From positions 357,009-421,008 of the forward strand of contig NZ_DS999411.1 of assembly GCF_000158175.1 (NCBI RefSeq): a DNA stretch of 64,000 bases, in the 5' to 3' direction. Positions 18,619 to 27,487 of this stretch are shown in pieces. Every line of letters begins with the position of its first letter. The first letter of the stretch is position 1. Both the position numbers and the translations under genes were made by a program. The DNA is from Luminiphilus syltensis NOR5-1B (GTDB lineage: Bacteria > Pseudomonadota > Gammaproteobacteria > Pseudomonadales > Halieaceae). The notes beneath the pieces were generated by a model. That model saw nothing but the letters and a program-made list of their open reading frames with translations. It ran no database searches and was not told the DNA's origin.

Positions 18619-19593
18619 ATGTTCGATGATGATCAGCTAGTAGCGTCGGCAAAGCGTACCATTACCATGGAGCAGAGTGCCGTTGGCGCGCTCGTGGAGC
18701 ATGTGGGAGACACCTTCGCACACGCCTGCCGGGCTTTGCTGCGTACTGAAGGTCGTGTTGTGGTTACCGGTATGGGTAAGTCCGGCCACATCGCCAACAA
18801 AATCGCAGCCACCCTGGCATCGACGGGCACCCCCGCCTTTTACGTTCATCCAGCAGAGGCCTCCCACGGGGATATGGGCATGATTACGGCACGGGATGCG
18901 GTAATCGCCTTGTCCAATAGTGGCACCACCCCTGAAGTACTGACCCTCTTACCCCTACTCAAGCGTCTCAACGTTACTCTGGTCGCAATGACCGGCGCAG
19001 CCGGATCGGCGCTGGCGGAAGCCGCCGATTTTCATTTGTATGCGGGCGCTGAAACAGAGGCATGCCCACTCGACCTGGCACCCACATCCAGTACGACCGC
19101 CGCGTTGGTGCTTGGCGATGCCCTGGCGATTGCATTGCTCGAAGCCCGCGGCTTCACCGCTGATGACTTCGCCTTTTCCCACCCCGGTGGCGCATTGGGT
19201 AGAAAGCTGTTGCTGAAGGTCGAAGACGTCATGTCCGCAGCCGGTGATGTACCGCGGGTGGCGCCCGGGGCGACGCTGGCCGAGGCTTTGATGGAGATCA
19301 CCGCGAAAGGACTTGGTATGACAACCGTAACCGACAGCACCGGTCGGCTTCTCGGTATCTTTACCGATGGCGATCTGCGTCGGGCGCTCGAGGCGCGGCC
19401 GGACATCAACCAGACGCCCATAGACAGCCTGATGTCCACGGGTGGCATTACCGTTACCGAAGGCACCCTCGCCGCCGAAGCTCTGGGAATGATGGAAGAG
19501 CACCGCATCAGCGCACTGGTAGTCACCGACCGTAACGGTGCGGTCATTGGCGTGGTGCATCTGTTGGCACTGCTGCGCGCGGGGCTTGCCTGA
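18619..19593 (+). CDS. kdsD: D-arabinose-5-phosphate isomerase KdsD
   Basis: Converts ribulose-5-phosphate to arabinose-5-phosphate, the first dedicated step toward KDO for lipopolysaccharide. The product (324 residues) has an SIS domain (about 30-170) with TGMGKSGHIANKIAATLAST and PAEASHGDMGM, the conserved FSHPGGALGRKLL stretch, and two CBS domains (about 205-325). GTG at 18616 immediately precedes the ATG; ATG is chosen. Its TGA stop overlaps the kdsC ATG by one base. Confidence 0.95.
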   Translation: MFDDDQLVASAKRTITMEQSAVGALVEHVGDTFAHACRALLRTEGRVVVTGMGKSGHIANKIAATLASTGTPAFYVHPAEASHGDMGMITARDAVIALSNSGTTPEVLTLLPLLKRLNVTLVAMTGAAGSALAEAADFHLYAGAETEACPLDLAPTSSTTAALVLGDALAIALLEARGFTADDFAFSHPGGALGRKLLLKVEDVMSAAGDVPRVAPGATLAEALMEITAKGLGMTTVTDSTGRLLGIFTDGDLRRALEARPDINQTPIDSLMSTGGITVTEGTLAAEALGMMEEHRISALVVTDRNGAVIGVVHLLALLRAGLA

Positions 19594-20123
19594 TGGATAC
19601 CCTCGCGCTCTCCGCAAAGGCACAGCCGATTCGATTTTTAGCGTTGGATGTCGATGGCGTCCTCACCGATGGCGCTGTGATCTACGACAATTCCGGAGAG
19701 GAGCTCAAAGCCTTCAATATCAAAGATGGGCTCGGTATCAAACTGGCGCAGCGTGCGGGTATCGAGGTCGCCATCATCACCGGACGCCAGTCAATGCTCC
19801 TCGAGCGCCGGGCGCAGGAACTGGGCATCACCACGCTCATTCAGGGACGTGAAGACAAGCTCGCTGTTTTGCGTGACTTGCTCGACGAACGTGAACTATC
19901 GCCTGAGCAAGCCGCGTACATGGGCGATGATCTTCCTGATCTTGCCGCCATCATGAGCGTGGCCGTCGGCGCCTGTCCATCGGATGCAACGGCCGAAGTC
20001 CTGCAGGCCGCCGACTGGGTAAGCCATAAGCCCGGCGGATCCGGTGCCGTTCGCGAGCTCATCGAGATGTTACTCATCGCGCAGGGGCGCTGGGACGGAT
20101 TAATCGAGCGCTTCAGGCCATGA
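19593..20123 (+). CDS. kdsC: KDO-8-phosphate phosphatase KdsC
   Basis: HAD-family phosphatase that removes phosphate from KDO-8-P. The 176-residue product has the catalytic pair Asp19 and Asp21 in LDVDGVLTDG, motif II IITGRQS, and motif III/IV GDDLPDLAAI. There is no large cap domain, as expected of tetrameric KdsC. Both ends overlap the neighbouring genes (kdsD by 1 bp, lptC by 4 bp). Confidence 0.96.
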   Translation: MDTLALSAKAQPIRFLALDVDGVLTDGAVIYDNSGEELKAFNIKDGLGIKLAQRAGIEVAIITGRQSMLLERRAQELGITTLIQGREDKLAVLRDLLDERELSPEQAAYMGDDLPDLAAIMSVAVGACPSDATAEVLQAADWVSHKPGGSGAVRELIEMLLIAQGRWDGLIERFRP

Positions 20124-20659
20124 GAAAGCGGTTCTCAACCCTGTCAGCGATTATTGGCATCGGCTTGATATGGCTCACTATCGAATCAACTGAAATTACA
20201 TGGGAAAAGCAACCTGAGCCCGTCAATCCGCCAACCGAATCGTATTTTGAGGGGCTGGACCAATGGCGCTTTGGCGTCGATGGGACACCTGAACAGCAGG
20301 TCGTCATCACCAGTGGCAGCCGCCCGGTTGGAAGACCGGTTCGTTTCAAGGGACTGTCCTTCCTGGGCAGCGACAACAAGGGCCGGTATTGGGATATTCG
20401 GGCGGGCCGTGGCGTCCATAAAATCATCGACGATGAACTCCGACTTTTTGACGGTGTCGAAATCAGGGTCCCTGGAGGGGGCGCGGTACTGACTACGCCA
20501 AAGCTGATGCTTGAGCCGGGAAACCAGAAGGCCTATAACAACTCGCCTGTAGAACTCGTTACTGAGACCAGTGTCACCACGGCGCGCGGTCTGGAGATCG
20601 ACCTGTATGAAACAACGGCGAAGTTCCTCGCCAATGTCGAGACGATTTATGAGGGTTGA
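20120..20659 (+). CDS. lptC: LPS export protein LptC
   Basis: Bitopic inner-membrane protein of the Lpt bridge that takes LPS from LptB2FG and hands it to LptA. The 179-residue product has one N-terminal helix (about 7-23), then a periplasmic beta-jellyroll of the LptC/YrbK type (YFEGLDQWRFGVDGTP at the start, LELEP-like repeats toward the end). Start overlaps the kdsC stop in ATGA. Position between kdsC and lptA is the main support, as LptC sequences diverge strongly. Confidence 0.9.
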   Translation: MRKRFSTLSAIIGIGLIWLTIESTEITWEKQPEPVNPPTESYFEGLDQWRFGVDGTPEQQVVITSGSRPVGRPVRFKGLSFLGSDNKGRYWDIRAGRGVHKIIDDELRLFDGVEIRVPGGGAVLTTPKLMLEPGNQKAYNNSPVELVTETSVTTARGLEIDLYETTAKFLANVETIYEG

Positions 20660-21299
20660 GGCGACGGTACAAAAGTGCATCGGACAGCGATTTATTCCGG
20701 CGCTACTTACTCTGCTTGTCCTTGGCACGGTTGCACCACCGATCGCAGCGCTCAAGGATGATCGCGAACAGCCCATTAAGATATCGGCCGATTCAGCGGA
20801 GCGTGACGAGCGCAGTCAGCGCACCCAGTACATTGGCAGTGTGGAGTTGGTTCAGGGCTCACTGCACATCAAGGCGGATCGATTAACCGTGTTTCACGAC
20901 AAGGCCAACGCCGATCGTATTATTGCTGTTGGCGATCCGGCGACACTGACCCAATTGCCTGCTGTGGGCGACCCGCCCATCGAGGCGGAGGCGGGTAAAA
21001 TTGAATATATCCGGAGCGAGGATCTGATCAAGCTGACGCAAACCGCACGTATTGAGCAGGACGGTGCCGTCGTCACCGGTGATTCGATTGACTATCTCAT
21101 CACCGAACAACGAGTGCTTGCGCGCGCGGGTGAGCGTATCGAGGGTGGGCAACGCGTCGAAGTCACTATTCCACCGCAGGTAACCACGCCTGCACCTGCG
21201 AAGCCGGCAACTCCGGAGCGCCCACTTCCCGAGCCGGCAGTGCCCGAAACGGCCGAGCCAATCTCGCCGCCCGCCGATGACACGGATCCGTCAGAGTGA
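20649..21299 (+). CDS. lptA: Periplasmic LPS-transport protein LptA
   Basis: Forms the periplasmic bridge carrying LPS from LptC to LptD. The product from ATG 20649 (216 residues) has a signal peptide (about 1-36, cleaved near PPIAA-LKDD) and the OstA-type beta-jellyroll ([20 protein letters not shown] to the [13 protein letters not shown] region). After the jellyroll comes a 45-residue tail rich in Pro, Glu and Ala (about 172-216) that E. coli LptA lacks. The start lies inside lptC by 11 bp; a longer upstream frame would have no signal peptide at its N-terminus. Confidence 0.92.
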   Translation: MRVEATVQKCIGQRFIPALLTLLVLGTVAPPIAALKDDREQPIKISADSAERDERSQRTQYIGSVELVQGSLHIKADRLTVFHDKANADRIIAVGDPATLTQLPAVGDPPIEAEAGKIEYIRSEDLIKLTQTARIEQDGAVVTGDSIDYLITEQRVLARAGERIEGGQRVEVTIPPQVTTPAPAKPATPERPLPEPAVPETAEPISPPADDTDPSE

Positions 21300-22030
21300 A
21301 CTCCGCTTCAGAACTGCAGGTTAAAAATCTGGCCAAGTCCTTTCGCGGCCGAAAAGTGGTTAGTGACGTCTCACTGAGTGTGGGTTCAGGCCAGGTAGTG
21401 GGCCTGCTGGGCCCCAATGGCGCCGGCAAAACCACTTGCTTTTATATGATTGTTGGCCTGATTGATGCCGACCATGGCCGTATTTTTCTCAATGGCAATG
21501 ACATCACCGGCATGGCGATTCACCAGCGTGCGAGAGCGGGGTTGGGTTATCTTCCCCAGGAAGCCTCGATCTTCAGGCGCATGACCGTCAGAGACAATAT
21601 CCTGGCCATACTGGAGACGCGCAAAGAACTGTCAAAGTCCGAGCGTAAAACCGTCTGCAACGCGCTGCTCGAGGAGTTCCACATCGGGCATCTCGACAGC
21701 GCGCTGGGCCAGGCGCTGTCCGGCGGAGAACGCCGTCGGGTCGAGATCGCCCGCGCATTGGCCACTGACCCTGCCTTCATTCTGCTCGATGAACCCTTTG
21801 CCGGCGTCGACCCCATATCGATTAGTGATATCAAAGGCGTTATCAGCCACCTCAAGGAGAGAGGTATCGGGGTTCTGATTACCGATCACAACGTTCGCGA
21901 GACCCTCGATATTTGTGAGCGCGCCTATATCGTCGGCGAAGGCAAGGTCCTGGCCAGCGGCACGCCGGATCATGTGCTCAATGATGCGCAGGTGCGGGCC
22001 GTATACCTCGGTGACAGCTTCCGTCTTTAA
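21296..22030 (+). CDS. lptB: LPS-export ABC transporter ATPase LptB
   Basis: Cytoplasmic ATPase that powers LPS extraction by LptFG. The 244-residue product has Walker [10 protein letters not shown] (39-47), Q-loop LPQEAS, signature [15 protein letters not shown], Walker [14 protein letters not shown] and switch-region [14 protein letters not shown] start at 21296 overlaps the lptA TGA, so translation is coupled. Followed by rpoN as in most gammaproteobacteria. Confidence 0.97.
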   Translation: MNSASELQVKNLAKSFRGRKVVSDVSLSVGSGQVVGLLGPNGAGKTTCFYMIVGLIDADHGRIFLNGNDITGMAIHQRARAGLGYLPQEASIFRRMTVRDNILAILETRKELSKSERKTVCNALLEEFHIGHLDSALGQALSGGERRRVEIARALATDPAFILLDEPFAGVDPISISDIKGVISHLKERGIGVLITDHNVRETLDICERAYIVGEGKVLASGTPDHVLNDAQVRAVYLGDSFRL

Positions 22031-22146
22031 CCGGTTCAGGGGCGACACAAGCAGCGCACCTGACACGGCTTAAGCAAATTTCGAGCCAATGTTTGCTGGA
22101 AAGCACCGCCGGGGCTAAACTCAGGCTTTCAGCCACTCTGAAGCCC

Positions 22147-23598
22147 ATGAAACAATCCCTGCAACTCAAGCTAGGTCAGTCACTGACACTGACCCCCCAG
22201 CTACAGCAAGCCATAAAGCTGCTGCAGTTGAGCACGCTTGATTTACAGCAGGCCATTGAGGAGACGCTGGAGAGTAACCCCCTGCTGGAGCGGGAGGAAG
22301 AGGCCGCGCTGGAGCAAGCCGCCGACGACGACGGCAACGCGCCTGGTGAGAACGCGGTTGACTTCAGTGAACCAGAGAGCAACACCGCTCCCGACTCATC
22401 AGATGATTTACCCGTCGATACCCGCTGGGAGGATTTGATTCCCAGCTCGGCACCTACAAGCTCGGGTCCGTCCGGTGATGACTACAATTTTGACGATCGC
22501 GATTCAAACCCAGACTCGCTGCAGACCCAGTTGCAATGGCAACTTAACCTCACCCGATTTTCAGATACCGATCACGCCATCGCGCTGGCGCTAATCGACT
22601 CGGTCGACAGCGATGGCCGCCTGACGCAAACACCCGATGAAATAAGGATCGCTCTCGACGACCCCGACATCGAGCTCGACGAGGTGGTTGCGGTACTGCA
22701 CCGTCTGCAACATTTCGAACCCACCGGGGTTTTCGCTCAGGATCTGCGCGAGTGTCTACTCATTCAGCTGCGTCAAATGCCTCTGGATACGCCTTACCGG
22801 GAAACTGCGGGCGCACTGGTCAGTAGGTACCTCGATCAGCTCGCCAGCGGCTCAGATATCCGCTCGCTCGCGCGCCGGTTGCGCTGCGACGAAGACACCG
22901 TGTCGGGCGCAGTAGCACTCATTCGATCGCTGGATCCGACACCGGGCGCGTCGCTCAATAGCGAGGATACCGAATACATCGTTCCTGATGTTTTTGTCCG
23001 AAAAGTAAACGGTCATTGGCGCGTCGAACTCAATCCCGACATTGCTCCAAAACTTTGCATTAACAACCAATACACCAAACTGATGGAAAAAGGCCACTCT
23101 GACGGCGATCGCTCCTTCGTAAAAGATAATCTTCAGGAGGCGCGCTGGTTCATGAAGAGCTTGCAGAGCCGCAATGAGACGCTTCTCAAGGTGGGGAGCA
23201 AGATCGTGGAGCATCAGCGTCAGTTCCTTGAGGTGGGTGAGGAGGCAATGCGACCGCTGGTACTGTCCGAAATCGCCAGCCAAATTGGCATGCACGAATC
23301 CACGGTTTCCCGAGCGACCACGCGTAAGTACATGCACACTCCCCGCGGCGTCTTCGAACTTAAATACTTTTTCTCCAGCCACGTGGCTAACGTCGGTGGC
23401 GGGGAGACGTCCTCCACTGCGATCAAAGCCCTTATCCGGAAGTTGGTTCAGGGCGAAGACCAGCGCAAACCGCTAAGCGACAGCAAACTGTGTACACTAT
23501 TGGAGCAGCAAGGCGTGACGGTGGCACGCCGCACGGTGGCTAAATACCGCGAACAACTGAACATCGCTCCGTCGAATGAACGGAAGCGTCTGATTTAA
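22147..23598 (+). CDS. rpoN: RNA polymerase sigma-54 factor
   Basis: Alternative sigma factor for -24/-12 promoters that need enhancer-binding ATPases. The 483-residue product has the Gln/Leu-rich activator-responsive region I (MKQSLQLKLGQSLTLTPQLQ), an acidic region II (about 55-120), the core-binding domain, the HTH region (LSEIASQIGMHESTVSRAT) and the RpoN box ARRTVAKYRE close to the C-terminus. ATG at 22147 matches the universal N-terminus; a frame open to 22093 is not used. Confidence 0.97.
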   Translation: MKQSLQLKLGQSLTLTPQLQQAIKLLQLSTLDLQQAIEETLESNPLLEREEEAALEQAADDDGNAPGENAVDFSEPESNTAPDSSDDLPVDTRWEDLIPSSAPTSSGPSGDDYNFDDRDSNPDSLQTQLQWQLNLTRFSDTDHAIALALIDSVDSDGRLTQTPDEIRIALDDPDIELDEVVAVLHRLQHFEPTGVFAQDLRECLLIQLRQMPLDTPYRETAGALVSRYLDQLASGSDIRSLARRLRCDEDTVSGAVALIRSLDPTPGASLNSEDTEYIVPDVFVRKVNGHWRVELNPDIAPKLCINNQYTKLMEKGHSDGDRSFVKDNLQEARWFMKSLQSRNETLLKVGSKIVEHQRQFLEVGEEAMRPLVLSEIASQIGMHESTVSRATTRKYMHTPRGVFELKYFFSSHVANVGGGETSSTAIKALIRKLVQGEDQRKPLSDSKLCTLLEQQGVTVARRTVAKYREQLNIAPSNERKRLI

Positions 23599-23632
23599 AC
23601 GGCAGGATCAGATTCAAATAAGGAGAACAGCG

Positions 23633-23920
23633 ATGCAATTAACCGTCAGCGGGCACCACATCGACGTTACGGACGCCCTTCGAAACCACGTATCAGAAAA
23701 ATTTGACAAGCTCCAGCGCCACATCGATCACATCAACAATATTGACGTCAAACTGGTCATCGATGGCCATGTCCACAAAGCAGAGGCCAATCTGCATATT
23801 TCAGGCGCCGACCTCTTCGCTGCGGTGGAGTCAGAAGATATGTACGCCGCCATAGACGCGCTTGCTGACAAGCTCGATCGCCAAATCATCAAGCACAAGG
23901 AAAAACATCGGGGCCATTGA
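23633..23920 (+). CDS. hpf: Ribosome hibernation promoting factor (short HPF/YhbH)
   Basis: Binds the 30S decoding region and favours ribosome dimerisation in stationary phase. The 95-residue product is the short HPF type: MQLTVSGHHIDVTDALRNHV at the start and the basic end LDRQIIKHKEKHRGH. Preceded by AAGGAGAA at a good distance. Located between rpoN and ptsN, its conserved place. Confidence 0.95.
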   Translation: MQLTVSGHHIDVTDALRNHVSEKFDKLQRHIDHINNIDVKLVIDGHVHKAEANLHISGADLFAAVESEDMYAAIDALADKLDRQIIKHKEKHRGH

Positions 23921-23923
23921 ACC

Positions 23924-24385
23924 ATGACTAGGCTTGTCAACCTGCTGTCACCCGCTCGTGTCATGTGGCGTGTCGAGGTCTCGAGTAAAAAAAGGATTTT
24001 TGAGTTGGCCGCCGAGCAGATTGCCGAGGTCGAACCTGACCTCAGCGACGATGATATCTACACCCAGTTGCTTGCACGAGAAAAACTGGGCACCACCGGT
24101 CTCGGTCAAGGGGTCGCCATACCGCATTGTCGCGTGGAAGGCTGTGCGCAGCCGCTGGGCTGCCTGATTACACTCGATCAGGCTATCCCCTTCGATGCCC
24201 CCGACAATGTACCCGTTGATCTGCTTTTCGTACTGCTGGTACCGCTTGAGGCAACCCAGGAGCACCTCGATATTCTCGCAGAGCTCGCCGGGCGCTTTTC
24301 TGACCCGGCCTACTGCAGCGCCTTGCGTAACGCCCATTCCAGCGCAGACCTGCTCGATTCCGCCGTTCACTCCGAGGCTGCCTAG
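23924..24385 (+). CDS. ptsN: Nitrogen-PTS enzyme IIA (EIIA-Ntr)
   Basis: Terminal phosphoacceptor of the regulatory nitrogen phosphotransferase chain, which modulates potassium transport and other processes rather than sugar uptake. The 153-residue product contains the phosphorylation site His68 in GVAIPHCRVEG, with LGTTGLGQ just before it, and the LLVPLEATQEHLDILAELA helix. Starts 3 bp after hpf; rapZ follows 2 bp later. Confidence 0.95.
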   Translation: MTRLVNLLSPARVMWRVEVSSKKRIFELAAEQIAEVEPDLSDDDIYTQLLAREKLGTTGLGQGVAIPHCRVEGCAQPLGCLITLDQAIPFDAPDNVPVDLLFVLLVPLEATQEHLDILAELAGRFSDPAYCSALRNAHSSADLLDSAVHSEAA

Positions 24386-24387
24386 CC

Positions 24388-25257
24388 ATGGAGCTGGTGA
24401 TCATCAGCGGGCGCTCGGGATCGGGAAAATCCACCGCGCTGCACCAGCTGGAAGATATCGGCTATTACTGTGTCGATAATCTTCCGGCGGGGTTGCTGCA
24501 GCATCTCACCCGTGAAATGCTGGGTGGAAATTACACCGGCTACCGTGGCATAGCGGTCTGTATCGATGCGCGCAATAGCCGCAGCGACCTGGGCCAGATC
24601 GACAACGTACTGTCGCAGCTTTCGACCGATATCTCACGACAGATCGTGTTCCTCGACGCGGATGAATCGGTTTTGATCAAGCGCTTCAGCGAGACTCGAC
24701 GCAAGCATCCGCTGAGCGATGCAGACCACTCGCTGGCAGAGTCGATCGCCAGTGAGCGCGAACTTCTGGAGCCCCTCGCAGCGGCCGCCGATCTGACCAT
24801 TGATACCACGGAATCGAATATCTACGACCTTCGGGCCGTCATTACGTCGCGACTGGGCCAGGTCGAGGATAATGAGCTGTCGTTGCTCATCGAATCCTTT
24901 GGCTTCAAACGCGGCGTTCCAGCCGACGCCGATCTTATGTTCGATGCCAGATTACTGGTTAACCCACACTGGAAATCAGAGCTGCGTCCGTTCACGGGTC
25001 GAGATTCCGAAGTCGCCGAATTTTTACAGCAACATTCCGAGACCGATCGATTTGTTGCGGACATCGTCGACTTCCTGTCGCGTTGGCTACCCCACTATGA
25101 AGCGAGTCAACGACGTTACATGACTGTGGCCATTGGCTGTACCGGAGGCCAACACCGCTCGGTCTTTGTAGCCGAGCAGGTCCATCGCACACTGTCCAGG
25201 GATCATCCGAAAATCCAGTTGCGACACCGCGACTTGACGGAGATTACCCGGCCATGA
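24388..25257 (+). CDS. rapZ: RNase adaptor RapZ
   Basis: RapZ binds the small RNA GlmZ and presents it to RNase E, thereby sensing glucosamine-6-phosphate. The 289-residue product has a P-loop GRSGSGKS (8-15) in its N-terminal kinase-like half and the C-terminal ligand/RNA-binding half with FGFKRGVPADADLMFDARLL and GCTGGQHRSVFVAE. Full length for the family. Its stop overlaps the ptsO start (ATGA). Confidence 0.96.
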   Translation: MELVIISGRSGSGKSTALHQLEDIGYYCVDNLPAGLLQHLTREMLGGNYTGYRGIAVCIDARNSRSDLGQIDNVLSQLSTDISRQIVFLDADESVLIKRFSETRRKHPLSDADHSLAESIASERELLEPLAAAADLTIDTTESNIYDLRAVITSRLGQVEDNELSLLIESFGFKRGVPADADLMFDARLLVNPHWKSELRPFTGRDSEVAEFLQQHSETDRFVADIVDFLSRWLPHYEASQRRYMTVAIGCTGGQHRSVFVAEQVHRTLSRDHPKIQLRHRDLTEITRP

Positions 25258-25523
25258 TTGAGACCGAAATTGAAATCATTAACAAACTGGGTCTGCACGC
25301 ACGTGCGGCTGCCAAGCTGGTGGATTGCGCCGCGCATTATTCTTCGCGGGTAATGATCGGCAATTCAGATAAAATGGTCGACGCAAAATCCATCATGTCA
25401 GTGATGATGCTGGCAGCGGGCAAAGGCACGCGCCTGCAACTTCATGTCGATGGGCGGGACGAGGATGCGGCTGCCGCAGCGATTATCGAACTCATCGCCG
25501 ATCGCTTCACCGAGGCCGAGTAG
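25254..25523 (+). CDS. ptsO: Phosphocarrier NPr of the nitrogen PTS
   Basis: HPr-like protein that passes phosphate from EI-Ntr to EIIA-Ntr. The 89-residue product has the phosphoryl-accepting His15 in KLGLHARAAAKL and the second HPr signature region around VDAKSIMSVMMLAAGKGT. Last gene of the long yrbG-to-ptsO unit; the EI-Ntr gene (ptsP) is not in this window. Confidence 0.95.
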   Translation: MIETEIEIINKLGLHARAAAKLVDCAAHYSSRVMIGNSDKMVDAKSIMSVMMLAAGKGTRLQLHVDGRDEDAAAAAIIELIADRFTEAE

Positions 25524-25595
25524 CCACTGACCGTTACATTGGCGCCCCAGCTGCCAGAGGTTTAACAATCACATTCAAACGTGAGGGGATTCGCT

Positions 25596-26942
25596 TTGAA
25601 CACCGCAGCAGGGTCACAAAAGCAGCTTGATCGGTTAGATCGCGCCCTTTCTGCGGGAACCCTCGGCGATGTCGCAAACCTGATGGGAGAGCTCTCCCCC
25701 GGTGATATCGCCCACCTGATCAGCTCATCACCACCACCCTTCCGGCATGTGTTGTGGCAGCTTCTCGAGCCAGAACAAGAGGCCGATGTCCTCAATGAGC
25801 TGCCCGACGAACTGCGCAACGTCTTCCTTGAGGAAATGCAGCCGGAAGCCCTCGCCGATATTGTCGGCAAGCTCGATGACGATGACGTTGCGGACATTCT
25901 TCAGGAGCTCCCCGACGCCCTGACCAATCAGGTGCTCGAGGTCATGGATGAGCAGGACCGCGCACGGATCGAGACCGTGCTCGGTTATTCAGACGATGTG
26001 GCTGGCGGCCTCATGAGTACCGACACCATCACGGTGCGCGCCGATATGAAACTCGAGGTCGTCCTGCGTTATCTGCGTCGACATGCTGTGCTGCCTGAAA
26101 ATACCGACGCTGTGATTGTGGTGAATCGGAAAGATCAATACGTGGGGCTTCTACCGGTCAGAACCCTCTTGGTTTCCGACCCTGGAGTCTCGGTCAGGGA
26201 GATGATGGACACCACACGAGATCCCATCCCGGCGATGCTGCCGGCTACGGAAGTCGCTCGGCGATTCGAACGTAATGACTGGATTTCGGCTCCGGTCATC
26301 GATGATGACGGCGCACTGCTCGGTCGAATCACTATTGATGATATCGTCGATGTCATTCGCGAAGAGGCGGACCATTCGCTAACCTCCCTGGCTCGCATCG
26401 GGGAAGAAGATACCTTCTCCACCGTACTTCATACGGCGCCAAGGCGCGCCATTTGGCTCGGTATTAATCTGCTGACTGCCTTTATTGCCTCATCGGTGAT
26501 CAATCTGTTCCAGGGCACCATCGAGAAAGTGGTCGCGCTTGCGGTGCTAATGCCCATTGTTGCCTCAATGGGAGGTATTGCCGGCACCCAGTCACTCACG
26601 GTTTTGGTGCGAGGGATGGCCATGGGTCATATCAACAAGCGTAACGAAGGCTGGCTGATTGGTCGCGAGGCAATGGTGGGGGTTCTCAATGGTGTGCTCT
26701 GGGCATCGGTGGTCGCGGTCGCCGCATCACTCTGGTTTGACGACTGGACTCTCGGCTTTGTCATTGCCGCCGCATTGATCATCAATTTGATCACCGCTGG
26801 CGTGACCGGCGCTGTACTGCCGTTAATACTGCAGCGCCTGAGTATCGATCCGGCACTGGCTGGGGGCGTGGTACTGACGACCGTTACCGATGTCGTTGGG
26901 TTCCTGTCTTTTCTCGGCCTTGCCACACTTTTTTACATGTAA
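25596..26942 (+). CDS. mgtE: Magnesium transporter MgtE
   Basis: Homodimeric Mg2+ channel gated by cytoplasmic Mg2+. The product (448 residues from the chosen start) has the N-terminal superhelical domain (about 1-125, including LPDELRNVFLEEM and LDDDDVADILQELPD), two CBS domains (about 130-255) and five membrane helices (about 280-448) with the pore signature MPIVASMGGIAGTQSLTV. TTG at 25596 is preceded by GAGGGGA at six bases; a GTG at 25581 overlaps that ribosome site and is less likely. Confidence 0.94.
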   Translation: MNTAAGSQKQLDRLDRALSAGTLGDVANLMGELSPGDIAHLISSSPPPFRHVLWQLLEPEQEADVLNELPDELRNVFLEEMQPEALADIVGKLDDDDVADILQELPDALTNQVLEVMDEQDRARIETVLGYSDDVAGGLMSTDTITVRADMKLEVVLRYLRRHAVLPENTDAVIVVNRKDQYVGLLPVRTLLVSDPGVSVREMMDTTRDPIPAMLPATEVARRFERNDWISAPVIDDDGALLGRITIDDIVDVIREEADHSLTSLARIGEEDTFSTVLHTAPRRAIWLGINLLTAFIASSVINLFQGTIEKVVALAVLMPIVASMGGIAGTQSLTVLVRGMAMGHINKRNEGWLIGREAMVGVLNGVLWASVVAVAASLWFDDWTLGFVIAAALIINLITAGVTGAVLPLILQRLSIDPALAGGVVLTTVTDVVGFLSFLGLATLFYM

Positions 26943-26950
26943 CCCGAACT

Positions 26951-27487
26951 ATGAATACAGCACCCGATTCATCCGCCGAACACGATCCAGAAGATCTCAC
27001 TCCCAGTAAAAGTGCGCGCAAGCGGGAGATGCACGCCTTGCAGGCCATCGGGACCCGGTTGGTGGCCCTGTCCGACAATGAGCTGGCGACCATCCCCATC
27101 GAGGACGAGACATTGCGCGAGGCTATCGATCTGGCACGGCGTCTCAATGCCCGCGGCGGGCTGCGCCGGCAAATGCAATTTATCGGCAAGCTGATGCGCA
27201 CCATTGACCCTCAACCCATAGAAGATGCGCTGCAGGCCCTGGACGGCAAACATCAGGCAACGGCCGCACAGTTTCATCGCCTGGAAGCACTGCGCGATGG
27301 ATTGATCGAAAGCGGCGACGGCGGAATCAACGCGGTGCTGGCCGCGCTTCCCCAGGCTGAACCCAGCCAGCTGCGACAGCTGCTGCGCCAGCACCGCAAA
27401 TGTCTGGCGGCGGGAAAGCCCTCAGCCGTGCCCAGGAAGCTGTTTCGCTATCTGAAATCACTGGACGAGATCAGCAACGACTACTGA
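26951..27487 (+). CDS. darP: Ribosome-associated protein DarP (YjgA, DUF615)
   Basis: DarP binds late 50S precursors and promotes large-subunit maturation. The 178-residue product is rich in charged residues with the family pattern KSARKREMHALQAIGTRLV near the N-terminus, LRRQMQFIGKLMR in the middle and RKLFRYLKSLDEI at the end. Starts 8 bp after mgtE; its stop region overlaps the convergent yhdP by 7 bp. In E. coli the gene lies near pmbA, so the context here is different. Confidence 0.9.
   Translation: MNTAPDSSAEHDPEDLTPSKSARKREMHALQAIGTRLVALSDNELATIPIEDETLREAIDLARRLNARGGLRRQMQFIGKLMRTIDPQPIEDALQALDGKHQATAAQFHRLEALRDGLIESGDGGINAVLAALPQAEPSQLRQLLRQHRKCLAAGKPSAVPRKLFRYLKSLDEISNDY

Noticed and set aside
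22031-22146. Possible leader gene before rpoN
   Set aside because: The open frame simply extends rpoN upstream; the conserved rpoN N-terminus starts at 22147.
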